Source: Chitinophagales bacterium (GTDB lineage Bacteria > Bacteroidota > Bacteroidia > Chitinophagales > Chitinophagaceae). From it: a stretch of DNA of 64,000 nt. The translations under genes were made by a program, and so were the position numbers. The stretch covers positions 83,826 through 147,825 of the forward strand of contig JAFLBM010000013.1 in the NCBI GenBank assembly GCA_017303455.1, in the 5' to 3' direction. Of the stretch, positions 8,245-17,243 are shown one piece after another. The notes under the pieces were generated by a model. That model saw only the letters and a list, made by a program, of their open reading frames with translations. It was not told where the DNA came from and did not search any database. Positions within the stretch are counted from its first letter, which is position 1, and the number at the start of each line of letters is the position of its first letter.

Positions 8245-9774
8245 ATGATTGCAATGAAACGATTTTTTTCTTCTTGCCTTTTGTTGCTTGCTGTTTCGCC
8301 GGTACTTTTTAGCCAGGTCGGCAGCAGGTCCACTGCTTTCAGGCCCGAAGTACACGGGCTGAAATTTGTGAACAGCCTGCAGGTGGAAGTGATCAATGAT
8401 GTACGCATGTCTGGGTTTTGCGGGGGCATGGTCTATACAGCACTGGATTACTATAAAGCCAGGAAAACAGTCCCTTCACAAACCTATGCTCCCGCCAATG
8501 GTACGCCTTTATATACGTATATGTGGGGCCGTCAGCGCAGTTCTGTTATTGATAATATTGATAAATGGACTGAGTTGTTTGTAAATCCTTTTGGCTGGAG
8601 AACCAGTGAATTTTTTAACTGGGGATTGCAGGGTTATGGCGGGGGAAGACTGGAAGAACTAAAAAAGGAAATTGATAAAGGATCACCCGTTCCGCTGGGG
8701 TTATTTAAGCCGGGAGATGGTGGCGCAGGCCCGCATCACCAGGTACTGGCGATTGGTTATAATGGCGGACGTTATAAAGGCGATCTGGGTGCATACAAAG
8801 AAGATCTTGAGATCATGGTCTATGATCCGAATTTCCCGGGAGTAACCAAAATACTGAAACCAAACCCGGCCGCAAATATTTTTTATTACAAAGACGATCC
8901 GGGCAATGCCCGTTGCCAGTGGCAAACCTATTTTGTCAATAAAAAATATAATTACACAGCTCCGCCAACTATTGCAGCCGGCCCGGTATCAACAGCAGCC
9001 GAAGTAAAAGAACTGTTGCTGGAAATAAGAACAGGAGGTGATGACCTGCGGGGCGGCAATGATAACCTGAACGTGACATTGAATTTTAAAACCAGGCCTT
9101 CTCAAACGATCAGTAATGTAAACAGGAGTGCCCGCTGGATCGGTAATTATACAGAAACAGTTCCTGTTCGCTTGCTGACGCCTGTTCCGTTAAATGAACT
9201 GAAAAGTATTACACTCTCCACCACGTTTGGCGGTGGCATTGGTGGTGATAACTGGAACATGGATGCGGTAAGAGTGCTGCACAATGACCAGGAATTATTG
9301 TGGCGTTCCTCGTCACCTGTATACAGGTTCACCGGCTCTGCAAAGACACTCACACTGCCTTTGACAGTAAACCCTTCAGCGGATGGTAAAGCAAGAGAAC
9401 TTATTGTTGAGTTTGTTACCGGTGGCGATGACCTGCGTGGTGGCAATGATAATGTGGACCTGACAATTTTTTATAAAGACGGCAGCAAACAATTAGTTAA
9501 AAACCTAAACAAGGGAGCCGGGCTTGGCGGGGGCTCTTACAAAGCCTATACGGTGATCTTAAACAGGCAGGTACCTGTTACGGAAATAAAAGCCGTAGCC
9601 CTGGCTACAACATTTGGAGGTGGTATTGGCGGAGATAACTGGAACCTCGATGTTTTTAAAGTAGCGGCAAGGGGTGGAGGGGCTTATAAAGTAATTGTGG
9701 AAAAAGAAGGAACTCCGTTAAAACGGTTTACGGGCAGCGACCAGTATTATATGGTAAATGCCACTACGGACTGA
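8245..9774 (+). CDS. Secreted papain-like (C39-type) cysteine peptidase-like protein with two tandem C-terminal beta domains
   Basis: The 509-residue product has a signal peptide (cleavage near residue 24). Residues 45-230 look like a papain-fold/C39-like domain: Cys59 in MSGFCGGMVYTALDY, His165 in HHQVLAIGY and Asp194 in MVYDPNFPG are in the right order for a Cys-His-Asp set. Two copies of one domain follow (about 256-365 and 385-500). Both carry TGGDDLRGGNDN near the start and TTFGGGIGGDNWN(M/L)D near the end, 388 bases apart in DNA. The motifs recall calcium-binding or PLAT-like beta sandwiches, but I know no named family for them. ATG 8254 is an alternative start. Peptidase activity is an inference from three motifs. 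Confidence 0.75.
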   Translation: MIAMKRFFSSCLLLLAVSPVLFSQVGSRSTAFRPEVHGLKFVNSLQVEVINDVRMSGFCGGMVYTALDYYKARKTVPSQTYAPANGTPLYTYMWGRQRSSVIDNIDKWTELFVNPFGWRTSEFFNWGLQGYGGGRLEELKKEIDKGSPVPLGLFKPGDGGAGPHHQVLAIGYNGGRYKGDLGAYKEDLEIMVYDPNFPGVTKILKPNPAANIFYYKDDPGNARCQWQTYFVNKKYNYTAPPTIAAGPVSTAAEVKELLLEIRTGGDDLRGGNDNLNVTLNFKTRPSQTISNVNRSARWIGNYTETVPVRLLTPVPLNELKSITLSTTFGGGIGGDNWNMDAVRVLHNDQELLWRSSSPVYRFTGSAKTLTLPLTVNPSADGKARELIVEFVTGGDDLRGGNDNVDLTIFYKDGSKQLVKNLNKGAGLGGGSYKAYTVILNRQVPVTEIKAVALATTFGGGIGGDNWNLDVFKVAARGGGAYKVIVEKEGTPLKRFTGSDQYYMVNATTD

Positions 9775-9831
9775 ATATTGCATAAACAAAACTAAATAGC
9801 TACTTTAATAGAAGTTTTAACCCCATTAAAA

Positions 9832-10434
9832 ATGAAATACAAAAACCAACTCATGCTGGTGCCGGTGCTGTTGTTTTTTTCAGCACTGCATGTAAAGGCG
9901 CAGCCGTTTAACCTGGATGAAAATGTAAAACCTGTTGAACTGAAGTTTGAAGAATATAAAAAGCAGGGAGAAGAAAAGGCAAAAGGCAGGATCAGTGTCA
10001 ATACACTTACACAGGAGCAGGATACGGCGTATTATTTTATACAGGGGTTAAATATGTATGCACCTACTTATTTCAGCCTTAACAGCAACCAGCGGGATGC
10101 AGATATTACCATCAAACTGTGCAAAGAGAACTGGAAAACATTTCACCGTTCAGGCGGGGTGAAAGGAAAATCACTCTGGAAGTCTGATTTTAAAACGGAA
10201 GGAGATTTTGGTATCATGGTAATCGCTAACAAAAAACCGGTTACCTATGTATTAATGGTTTGGACCGGCGATGAACTGAAAGTGGAAATGCCATCCGTGT
10301 TTAAACCTGCTGATGCTTCATCTGCCGGCGGGAGTGGCTGGTTAAAAAAGAACATGACACTGGTGATTGTTGCCGCCGCAGCATTACTGATCATAGCTTT
10401 CTTATTAGTAAAACTTAAAAAGAAAAAATCATGA
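9832..10434 (+). CDS. Exported protein with C-terminal membrane anchor, unknown function
   Basis: This 200-residue product has an N-terminal signal peptide (LMLVPVLLFFSALHVKAQ) and a C-terminal transmembrane helix (MTLVIVAAAALLIIAFLLV) followed by a basic tail LKKKKKS-like end. The single domain between them would face the periplasm. It holds the segment TAYYFIQGLNMYAPTYFSL and a small Trp-containing region (KENWKTFHRSGG). I do not recognise a family. The stop codon overlaps the next start as ATGA, which suggests translational coupling and a shared function with the cysteine-containing protein downstream. Confidence 0.7.
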   Translation: MKYKNQLMLVPVLLFFSALHVKAQPFNLDENVKPVELKFEEYKKQGEEKAKGRISVNTLTQEQDTAYYFIQGLNMYAPTYFSLNSNQRDADITIKLCKENWKTFHRSGGVKGKSLWKSDFKTEGDFGIMVIANKKPVTYVLMVWTGDELKVEMPSVFKPADASSAGGSGWLKKNMTLVIVAAAALLIIAFLLVKLKKKKS

Positions 10435-11093
10435 AAACTATTATTAACACCATGCTGAAAAAGGGGGTACTGATATTTGCAGTACTGTTGGTATCCTTCG
10501 CCGTAAACGCACAGGATGATGATGGTTTCGATGTAGGTGGAGATAATGATCCTGCAGAAGCGGTGAATGATGCGTATGAAGAATTACAAGGCTATCTGGA
10601 TTGGCTGGAGGAGCGAAGAAACGAGTGGAATGCGGTTCAGAATTTTGAGCCGGGTGCCTGTGCACCTGATTTTAATGCCAGTGCCGGTGCCATGATGGCT
10701 TCCACCTGTGCCGACAATGCGGGGTGCGGGGAATGTTATCAAAGAGCTGTTGGTGAATTGAATTTTATACGCCGCCAGTTGGGAAGGTTACGCTGCATTT
10801 ATAACAACACGAAAAACTTTACAGAAAAGGCCCTGTCTTTTGGCGACAATATGAGTGGCATCCATGCCGTAACCGGTATTGCCTGGCAAAATGAACGGGG
10901 AGGAATTGTAGCCGAGTTTGAACATTTTAAGCAAACCTACGACCGCAAGTACACCGATATGATGGGAGCACTGCAGAGAGCCTTACAAAGTATCAGTGCC
11001 TGTGAGCAGCAGTATGGATTACCGGACTGGTACCAGCGTTTTGGTTTCATGTACTTTGAGTTTATGAAGGATAAGTACAAGCGAACAGATTAA
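10431..11093 (+). CDS. Secreted six-cysteine helical protein, unknown function
   Basis: The 220-residue product starts with a signal peptide (MLKKGVLIFAVLLVSFAVNAQ) and an acidic stretch (DDDGFDVGGDND), then is predicted mostly helical. Six cysteines remain after cleavage: one in GACAPDF, three in STCADNAGCGECY, one in RLRCIY and one in SACEQQYG. Their number and spacing suggest disulfides in the periplasm or outside the cell. The start overlaps the preceding stop by four bases (ATGA). It is the last gene of the run and is followed by a strong terminator at 11118. I cannot assign a family. Confidence 0.72.
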   Translation: MKTIINTMLKKGVLIFAVLLVSFAVNAQDDDGFDVGGDNDPAEAVNDAYEELQGYLDWLEERRNEWNAVQNFEPGACAPDFNASAGAMMASTCADNAGCGECYQRAVGELNFIRRQLGRLRCIYNNTKNFTEKALSFGDNMSGIHAVTGIAWQNERGGIVAEFEHFKQTYDRKYTDMMGALQRALQSISACEQQYGLPDWYQRFGFMYFEFMKDKYKRTD

Positions 11094-11117
11094 GCAGTTT
11101 GTTTTATATGATAGATT

Positions 11118-11143
11118 AAAAAGGCTCCTTCAGGAGTCTTTTT
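11118..11143. terminator. Bidirectional rho-independent terminator
   Basis: AAAAAGGCTCC and GGAGTCTTTTT form an 11-base stem with one G-U pair around the loop TTCA. It lies between the convergent six-cysteine gene and yebC, and has a U-run on either strand, so it can end both transcripts. Confidence 0.9.
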
Positions 11144-11158
11144 AATTACTTGTTTTTC

Positions 11159-11881
11159 TTATCCCATATTGTGAAACACTTTCTGCACATCATCATCCTG
11201 TTCTAATTTCTCGATCAGTTTGCTGACATCGGCGGCCTGCTCATCATTCACCGGTACTGTAGTGGAGGGTATCCATTCCAGTTCTGCACTGATAGGTGTG
11301 ATGCCTTTATCTTCTAATGCCTTTTGCATATTGCCAAAATCATGGAAGCCGCAGCGAACCACTAGCACCTCTTCTCCGTTCTCACCAGAGCCTTCACCCA
11401 GTTCTTCCAAACCAAAATCGATCAGCTCCAGTTCCATGTCTTCTGCGTTCAGTCCTTCGGGTTTTAATTTGAATACACCCATTTTTTTGAACTGGAAAGC
11501 CACGCTGCCACTATTGCCCAATGTGCCGCCGCCTTTATTGAAATGCGATTTTACATTGGCTACTGTTCTTACATGGTTATCGGTAGCTGTTTCCACCAGG
11601 ATAGCCACCCCATGCGGACCGTATCCTTCATATAATATCTCGTCATAGTTTACCAGTTCCTTACCCTGTGCCCTTTTGATGGCAGCTTCCACCCTGTCTT
11701 TGGGCATACCCACACTACGGGCATTCTGAAAACAACGGCGAAGGGCGGCATTTGAATTGGGATCAGGGCCACCAGCTTTAACAGCGATCACAATTTCCTT
11801 ACCAATACGGGTAAACTGCTTGGCCATCCGGTCCCAGCGGGCAAACATGGTGGATTTACGGACTTCAAATATTCTTCCCAT
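11159..11881 (-). CDS. yebC: YebC/PmpR family protein (TACO1-like translation factor or regulator)
   Basis: The 240-residue protein is full length. It has the family N-terminus ([22 protein letters not shown]), the conserved [20 protein letters not shown] and [14 protein letters not shown] blocks and the acidic middle of the second domain. Proteins of this family were described as DNA-binding regulators; later work on TACO1 and bacterial YebC ties them to translation of difficult motifs such as proline runs. The usual Bacteroidota N-terminus is seen rather than the MAGHSKW form. The gene is monocistronic, between terminators at 11118 and 11931. Confidence 0.95.
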   Translation of the reverse strand: MGRIFEVRKSTMFARWDRMAKQFTRIGKEIVIAVKAGGPDPNSNAALRRCFQNARSVGMPKDRVEAAIKRAQGKELVNYDEILYEGYGPHGVAILVETATDNHVRTVANVKSHFNKGGGTLGNSGSVAFQFKKMGVFKLKPEGLNAEDMELELIDFGLEELGEGSGENGEEVLVVRCGFHDFGNMQKALEDKGITPISAELEWIPSTTVPVNDEQAADVSKLIEKLEQDDDVQKVFHNMG

Positions 11882-11930
11882 AGCGCATATTCTTTTGAGG
11901 CTGCAAATCTAAGGTAATAGGGGTAAATGA

Positions 11931-11953
11931 AAAACCGCCCCAATTGGGGCGGT
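11931..11953 (-). terminator. Rho-independent terminator of the downstream permease gene
   Basis: ACCGCCCC and GGGGCGGT form a perfect 8-base stem around AATT. Read on the minus strand it is followed by a T-run, 24 bases after the permease stop codon at 11977. Confidence 0.9.
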
Positions 11954-11976
11954 CGTTAACTAAAGATCAGTTCTTA

Positions 11977-13506
11977 TTAATTAAAATCAGATGCTTTCGG
12001 CAGAATTTCACCCGGGTTTTTCAGCTTACTTCTTTTCCGGCTGTAAGCAAAGTAAACCACCAGGCCAATACCCATCCAGATAAAGGCCACTTTCAGTGTT
12101 TGTGCATCCAGTCCAACGATCATCAGTGTACAGATGATCGCACCGAGAGAGCTGACTATCGGCACCAGTGGTGTTCTGAAAGGTCTTTCAATGTTAGGAC
12201 TTTTGACCCGTAGTATCCATACTCCAATACTTACCAATACGAAAGCAAACAAGGTTCCGAAACTGGTCAGGTCACCGGCAACATGCCCGGGAACGAAAGC
12301 AGCAAAAGCGCCAACAAATATGAACAGGATCCAGTTGGCTTTATACGGCGTTTTATATTTTGGATGCAGGTCGCCAAATGCTTTTGGGATCAAACCATCA
12401 TTACTCATGGTATAGAAGATACGGCTTTGTCCCATCAGCATCACCAGGATCACTGATGAGAAACCGGCAAGAATAGCAATGGTTACTGCATTGGCCAGCC
12501 AGCCATAACCTGTCATATAGGTACTGATGGCATAAGCAACCGATGCTTCTCTTCCTTTTTCCGGATCAACAAAATCTTTCCAGGGTGCCACGCCGGTGAG
12601 TACATGCCCGAACAGGATATAAAGAATAGTACAAACCACTAATGAACCCAGGATGCCGATCGGCATATCTCTTTTAGGGTTCTTGGCTTCCTGTGCTGCG
12701 GTACTTACTGCATCAAAACCAATAAAGGCGAAGAATACGATCGCTGCACCACCGAGAACTCCTCCCCATCCATGTTTATTCCAGCCGCTGTAATCAGCGA
12801 TCACTTTACCTGCCTGGTCGGCCACTGCCTGTGTGCCTTCAGGGATCATATAAGGAGTATGATTTTCCGGTTTAATGAACTGCCAGCCAATGGCAATGAA
12901 CAGGATAACGATGGCCACTTTGATGAATACAATGATCATATTCACAAAAGCAGATTCCTGTGTTCCTTTGATCAATAATAAAGTAAGGGCCAGCAAAATA
13001 ACCAGTGCCGGGGCATTCAGGATGCCTGAATGATGAACACCGGCTGTATCAGTAAAACTTTCGAACGGCGAGTGGCACCATTCATATGGAATAGCCCCTC
13101 CCAGCAGCTTATTTAAATATTCACTCCAGGCAATAGAAACAGTGGCAGCACCCAGTGCATATTCCATGATCAGCGCCCAGCCAATGATCCAGGCAATCAA
13201 TTCACCCATCGTAACATAAGAGTAGGCGTAAGCACTGCCGGCAATTGGGATCATAGAGGCAAACTCTGCATAACACAAACCGGCGAAAGCACAGCCAATG
13301 GCGGCCACCACGAATGATAAGGTTACAGCAGGTCCGGCAGCCTGCCCCGCAGCCGCAGCTGTACGTACGAATAAACCTGCACCAATGATCGCACCGATAC
13401 CAAGGGCTACCAGGTTACCGGCTCCCAATGTTCTTTTCAATCCCTTCTCCGTATCTGCTGCCTGCGCCAGCACCTGGTCAAGGGGTTTCTTGATAAATAA
13501 ACTCAT
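11977..13506 (-). CDS. APC superfamily amino-acid permease, cationic amino-acid transporter (CAT) type
   Basis: The 509-residue protein has about 12-14 membrane helices. The first-helix motif of APC transporters is clear (LVALGIGAIIGAGLFV near residue 33), as is the conserved GFDAVSTAAQEAKNPKRDMPIGIL loop. The long N-terminus (SLFIKKPLDQVLAQ) before helix 1 and overall length fit the CAT subgroup, which moves amino acids in symport or exchange; substrate cannot be read from the sequence. It is transcribed away from the neighbouring APC permease gene upstream (13578-15014), which is on the same strand with a 71-base gap, so they could be co-transcribed. Confidence 0.93.
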   Translation of the reverse strand: MSLFIKKPLDQVLAQAADTEKGLKRTLGAGNLVALGIGAIIGAGLFVRTAAAAGQAAGPAVTLSFVVAAIGCAFAGLCYAEFASMIPIAGSAYAYSYVTMGELIAWIIGWALIMEYALGAATVSIAWSEYLNKLLGGAIPYEWCHSPFESFTDTAGVHHSGILNAPALVILLALTLLLIKGTQESAFVNMIIVFIKVAIVILFIAIGWQFIKPENHTPYMIPEGTQAVADQAGKVIADYSGWNKHGWGGVLGGAAIVFFAFIGFDAVSTAAQEAKNPKRDMPIGILGSLVVCTILYILFGHVLTGVAPWKDFVDPEKGREASVAYAISTYMTGYGWLANAVTIAILAGFSSVILVMLMGQSRIFYTMSNDGLIPKAFGDLHPKYKTPYKANWILFIFVGAFAAFVPGHVAGDLTSFGTLFAFVLVSIGVWILRVKSPNIERPFRTPLVPIVSSLGAIICTLMIVGLDAQTLKVAFIWMGIGLVVYFAYSRKRSKLKNPGEILPKASDFN

Positions 13507-13577
13507 TTGTTGGTTTTTTATAAGTGACTAAGATAAGTATTGAAGCCTAAACTTGATGCGTTCTTTTTTGAATGGCC

Positions 13578-15014
13578 TTATGCTTTTTTCTGCGTGGAAA
13601 TGGCCAGGTAGTACAAGGGAACTCCCAGTAATACAATAATCAGCCCCGGCCAGGTAAATTCCGGTTTGTAAATAATAAGCAAACCGCAAAAGGCTGCTCC
13701 CATCAATATATACAGTGCCGGTAAAATAGGATAACCAAATGCTTTGTAAGGCCTCTCTGCATCAGGTCTTTTTTTGCGTAATATAAAAATACCGGCAATG
13801 GTAAGCATATAAAATAAAACTACTACGAAGGAGATCATGTCCAGCAACTGCCCGTATTTCCCACTCAGGCTCCAGATACTGGCCGCAATACATTGTATCC
13901 ATAAAGCTACCTGTGGCACGGCATTTTTGTTTAATGTGCCTACATTTTTAAAGAACAGGCCATCTTTAGCCATGGTGTGATATACCCGGGCACCTGCCAG
14001 GATCAACCCATTATTACAACCGAAGGTGGAGACCATGATCAGCAGGGCAATAATGATGGCCCCGTTATCTCCAAATATGCGTAACGAAGCTTCCACGGCC
14101 GGGCGGTCATCAGTTGCAAATGCAATTCTTTCCAGCGGAAGTACATTCAGGTACATCAGGTTGGCCGCAACATAGATGACAGTAACTATCAATGTACCGA
14201 GGAATAAACTCAGCCCGATATTCCGTTTGGGGTTTTTCATTTCCCCGGCGATAAACGTTACGTTATTCCAGGCATCACTGCTGAAGATAGAACCCACCAT
14301 TGCGGCGGCAATAGCACCGGCCAGGGCACTGCCCGAAATACCGATCCAGGTTGTGGGTTGTAATTGACCAGCCGCATCTTTTTGCCCGAAATCCTGCATG
14401 GCCGTAAAACCGGTCTTCCAGTTCTCTGCCCAGAAACTTTCTTTGACCAATAAGAAACCAAAAGCGATCAGCCCGAATAGGGCAAATAATTTTGCAGACG
14501 TAAAAATGGTCTGGATCAGTTTACCTTCTTTAACACCCCTCGAATTGATATAAGTCAACAGGCAAATGATAACAATGGAAACCAGTTGGCCGGAATACAC
14601 TTTAATGATGCCGGCATCAAACAGGAAATAGCTATTCCCCAATTCAGGAACGAGATAAGCAAGGAATTTGGAAAAGGCCACACCCACTGCAGCAATGGTA
14701 GCGGTTTGTATCACCGCAAAAAAACTCCAGCCATATAAAAACCCCATTAGTGGATTGTAGGCTTCTTTCAGGTACACATATTGCCCCCCTGCTTTGGGAA
14801 ACATACCGCTCAGTTCACCATAACTCAGGGCTGCGGTCAGTGTCATGAAACCGGTGATGAGCCAAACGGCCACCAGCCAGCCGGCACTGCCGACGTTCCG
14901 GGTGATGTCGGCACTTACAATAAAGATACCCGAGCCGATCATGGAACCGGCCACGATCATGGTACCATCAAACAGTCCGAGTGTGGGCTTAAAGGAAGTT
15001 GGTTGATCCTGCAT
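13578..15014 (-). CDS. APC superfamily amino-acid permease, LAT/SteT-like
   Basis: This 478-residue permease starts near the first helix with the motif MIVAGSMIGSGIFIVSADI and keeps the conserved KNPKRNIGLSL loop and a Gly/Ala-rich helix 6-7 region. It resembles the LAT group of exchangers such as SteT (serine/threonine exchange in Bacillus), so amino-acid exchange is likely; the actual substrate is unknown. It is only loosely related to the next permease (11977-13506), so the pair is not a recent duplication. The 159-base space to the divergent symporter gene at 15174 holds both promoters. Confidence 0.92.
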   Translation of the reverse strand: MQDQPTSFKPTLGLFDGTMIVAGSMIGSGIFIVSADITRNVGSAGWLVAVWLITGFMTLTAALSYGELSGMFPKAGGQYVYLKEAYNPLMGFLYGWSFFAVIQTATIAAVGVAFSKFLAYLVPELGNSYFLFDAGIIKVYSGQLVSIVIICLLTYINSRGVKEGKLIQTIFTSAKLFALFGLIAFGFLLVKESFWAENWKTGFTAMQDFGQKDAAGQLQPTTWIGISGSALAGAIAAAMVGSIFSSDAWNNVTFIAGEMKNPKRNIGLSLFLGTLIVTVIYVAANLMYLNVLPLERIAFATDDRPAVEASLRIFGDNGAIIIALLIMVSTFGCNNGLILAGARVYHTMAKDGLFFKNVGTLNKNAVPQVALWIQCIAASIWSLSGKYGQLLDMISFVVVLFYMLTIAGIFILRKKRPDAERPYKAFGYPILPALYILMGAAFCGLLIIYKPEFTWPGLIIVLLGVPLYYLAISTQKKA

Positions 15015-15173
15015 AGCGTTAGTTTAAGAGGGACAGTTTTTTAGAAGCAGGGAAAATACAGATTTCCGGCAAAAGCAGGTCAAAAGAATTATTAACGGCT
15101 GCTTTTTAAAAGTTTTGTGGCTGGGCATTTTTTACCGATTTTCGGCCATCATTGTTATCATCAAACCCGTTGC

Positions 15174-16469
15174 ATGTCAAAAAATAACCGGCTTACTCTA
15201 TACATAATGATCGCCATGGTGCTCGGCATTGTGGTTGGTTATTTTATTAATACCAATGCTTCCCCTGAATTTATTACAGCATTTGGCCCCAAGATCAAAT
15301 TGCTGACCACTATCTTTCTACGGCTGGTACAAATGGTTATCGCCCCGCTTGTTTTTGCTACTCTCGTAGTGGGTATCGCTAAACTGGGCGACCTGAAAAC
15401 GGTAGGCCGTGTGGGAGGGAAAGCCATGCTTTGGTTTATTTCAGCCTCACTGATCAGTTTATTCCTCGGGTTATTGCTGGTAAGCATCACCAAGCCGGGT
15501 GTGGGTGTGAATTTATCCGATACCGATGTGGAAGGAGTAAAAGAGCTGATGAAAAAGCAGGAAGAATTTTCCCTGGCAAAATTCATTGAACATGTGTTTC
15601 CGAAAAGTGTGATCGAAGCAATGGCGACCAACGAGATATTACAACTGGTGGTATTCTCTGTTTTCTTTGGTGTGGCATTAACGGCAATTGGTAAGGCCGG
15701 TGAGCCGGTGATCAAAGCACTGGATTCAGTGGCGCATGTAATGCTGAAAATGGTGGGTTATATTATGAATGTGGCACCGATCGGCGTTTTTGGAGCCATG
15801 TGTGCGGTGATCTCTGCAAAAGGATTAGGAATACTCACCACTTATGCAAAATATATCGGCTCTTTCTACCTTGGCTTAATCGTATTGTGGGCCTTACTAT
15901 TATTTGTTGGCTACCTGATCTTAAAGAACAGGCTGCCTGTTTTATTAAGACGAATCTCCAACCCGATGGCCGTTGCTTTCAGTACTGCCAGCAGTGAAGC
16001 GGTATTACCCAAGCTGATCGAAGAAATGGAACGCTTTGGCTGCAAGGATAAAATTGTTTCGTTTGTACTCCCGTTAGGTTATTCGTTTAATCTGGATGGC
16101 AGTATGATGTATATGACGTTTGCGAGCATGTTTATTGCACAGGCGTATAATATTACGTCGGTAACCGGTGATATTGGAACACAGATCACCATGCTGCTGG
16201 TTTTCATGCTTACCAGCAAAGGCGTGGCCGGTGTGCCAAGGGCTTCGCTGGTGGTGGTATTGGCAACAGCCGGTATGTTTGGTATTCCTGCAGAAGGGAT
16301 CGGTCTCATTTTAGCCATCGATGTTTTTTGCGATATGGGACGTACCATGACCAATGTATTGGGCAATGCCTTAGCAACGGCTGCCGTTAGTAAATGGGAA
16401 GGTGCACTGGCCCATGCGCCACATGAGCATCAGGAAGGGCATGATCATTCAACAACACATAATCATTAA
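15174..16469 (+). CDS. Dicarboxylate/amino-acid:cation (sodium or proton) symporter, DAACS family, with histidine-rich tail
   Basis: The 431-residue protein is a GltP/GltPh-type symporter. Diagnostic are the serine-rich reentrant loop AFSTASSEAVLP, the NLDGSMMYMTFA helix 7 motif and DMGRTMTNVLGNALA in helix 8, which form the substrate and cation sites. The reading frame continues upstream to 15117, but ATG 15174 (MSKNNRLTLYIMIAM) gives the normal N-terminus. The C-terminus carries an extra His-rich tail (HAPHEHQEGHDHSTTHNH), which may bind metal. It is the first gene of a tight run with dedA, an MFS gene and a glycosyltransferase (gaps of 17, 16 and 8 bases). Confidence 0.93.
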   Translation: MSKNNRLTLYIMIAMVLGIVVGYFINTNASPEFITAFGPKIKLLTTIFLRLVQMVIAPLVFATLVVGIAKLGDLKTVGRVGGKAMLWFISASLISLFLGLLLVSITKPGVGVNLSDTDVEGVKELMKKQEEFSLAKFIEHVFPKSVIEAMATNEILQLVVFSVFFGVALTAIGKAGEPVIKALDSVAHVMLKMVGYIMNVAPIGVFGAMCAVISAKGLGILTTYAKYIGSFYLGLIVLWALLLFVGYLILKNRLPVLLRRISNPMAVAFSTASSEAVLPKLIEEMERFGCKDKIVSFVLPLGYSFNLDGSMMYMTFASMFIAQAYNITSVTGDIGTQITMLLVFMLTSKGVAGVPRASLVVVLATAGMFGIPAEGIGLILAIDVFCDMGRTMTNVLGNALATAAVSKWEGALAHAPHEHQEGHDHSTTHNH

Positions 16470-16486
16470 ATCAGGAGGGAATAGTT

Positions 16487-17227
16487 ATGTTTTTACTGGA
16501 AGCGTTTCACTGGATACAGTTAGTACAACCGCAATGGTATATTGAAAATGGCGGGTTGTGGCTGTTGTTATTTGTGGTATTTGCAGAAACAGGGTTGTTT
16601 GTAGGCTTCTTTTTGCCCGGAGATTCCTTATTATTTGTGTCCGGCATGTTTGCACATGAAATTACAAAAACAGGAGAGCCTCCTAAGCCGGGGTTGGGTT
16701 ACCAGTTCTTAAAATTGTTTGGGGTTGAATACCCGTATACGTATTGGATGGACCTTTTTTTATTGATAGCGCTGATCTCCTTCGTGGGTATCCTGGGTAA
16801 TGCGGTGGGTTACTGGACAGGAAGAAAAGTAGGCCCGGCCATGTATAACTGGAAAGACCGTTTCCTTTTCAAGAAAAAATATTTACACCAGGCACATGAT
16901 TTTTATGAGAAGCATGGCGGCCTTGCGGTGATCGGTGCCCGTTTCCTTCCCTTCATCAGAACCTTTGCTCCCATCGTGGCCGGCATCGTACAAATGGACA
17001 GGAAGAAATTTCATTTCTTCAACGTAGTGGGATGTATTGCCTGGGTAAGCAGTATGATACTCGGCGGCTTCTTTTTACAAAAATGGATATTGGATTGGTT
17101 TGGCTTTGATCTTAAAGAGCATTTGGAGATCATTGTACTCGGTATCGTCCTCGTAACTACAGCCCCCGTCATTATTAAAATGATAACCGGGAAAGCCAAA
17201 CACCCGGAGACGCCGGCGAAAAGCTAA
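16487..17227 (+). CDS. DedA family membrane protein
   Basis: The 246-residue protein has the DedA/SNARE-associated signature GARFLPFIRTFAPIVAGIVQM with its conserved Arg residues, plus the N-terminal reentrant segment ETGLFVGFFLPGDSLLFVSG. DedA proteins act in the inner membrane; recent work links members to recycling of the lipid carrier undecaprenyl phosphate and to phospholipid scrambling. Unusually for this window, the start is preceded by a strong Shine-Dalgarno sequence (AGGAGGGA about six bases upstream of ATG 16487). It lies 17 bases after the symporter gene. Confidence 0.94.
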   Translation: MFLLEAFHWIQLVQPQWYIENGGLWLLLFVVFAETGLFVGFFLPGDSLLFVSGMFAHEITKTGEPPKPGLGYQFLKLFGVEYPYTYWMDLFLLIALISFVGILGNAVGYWTGRKVGPAMYNWKDRFLFKKKYLHQAHDFYEKHGGLAVIGARFLPFIRTFAPIVAGIVQMDRKKFHFFNVVGCIAWVSSMILGGFFLQKWILDWFGFDLKEHLEIIVLGIVLVTTAPVIIKMITGKAKHPETPAKS

Positions 17228-17243
17228 AATAATATTTGCCTAT

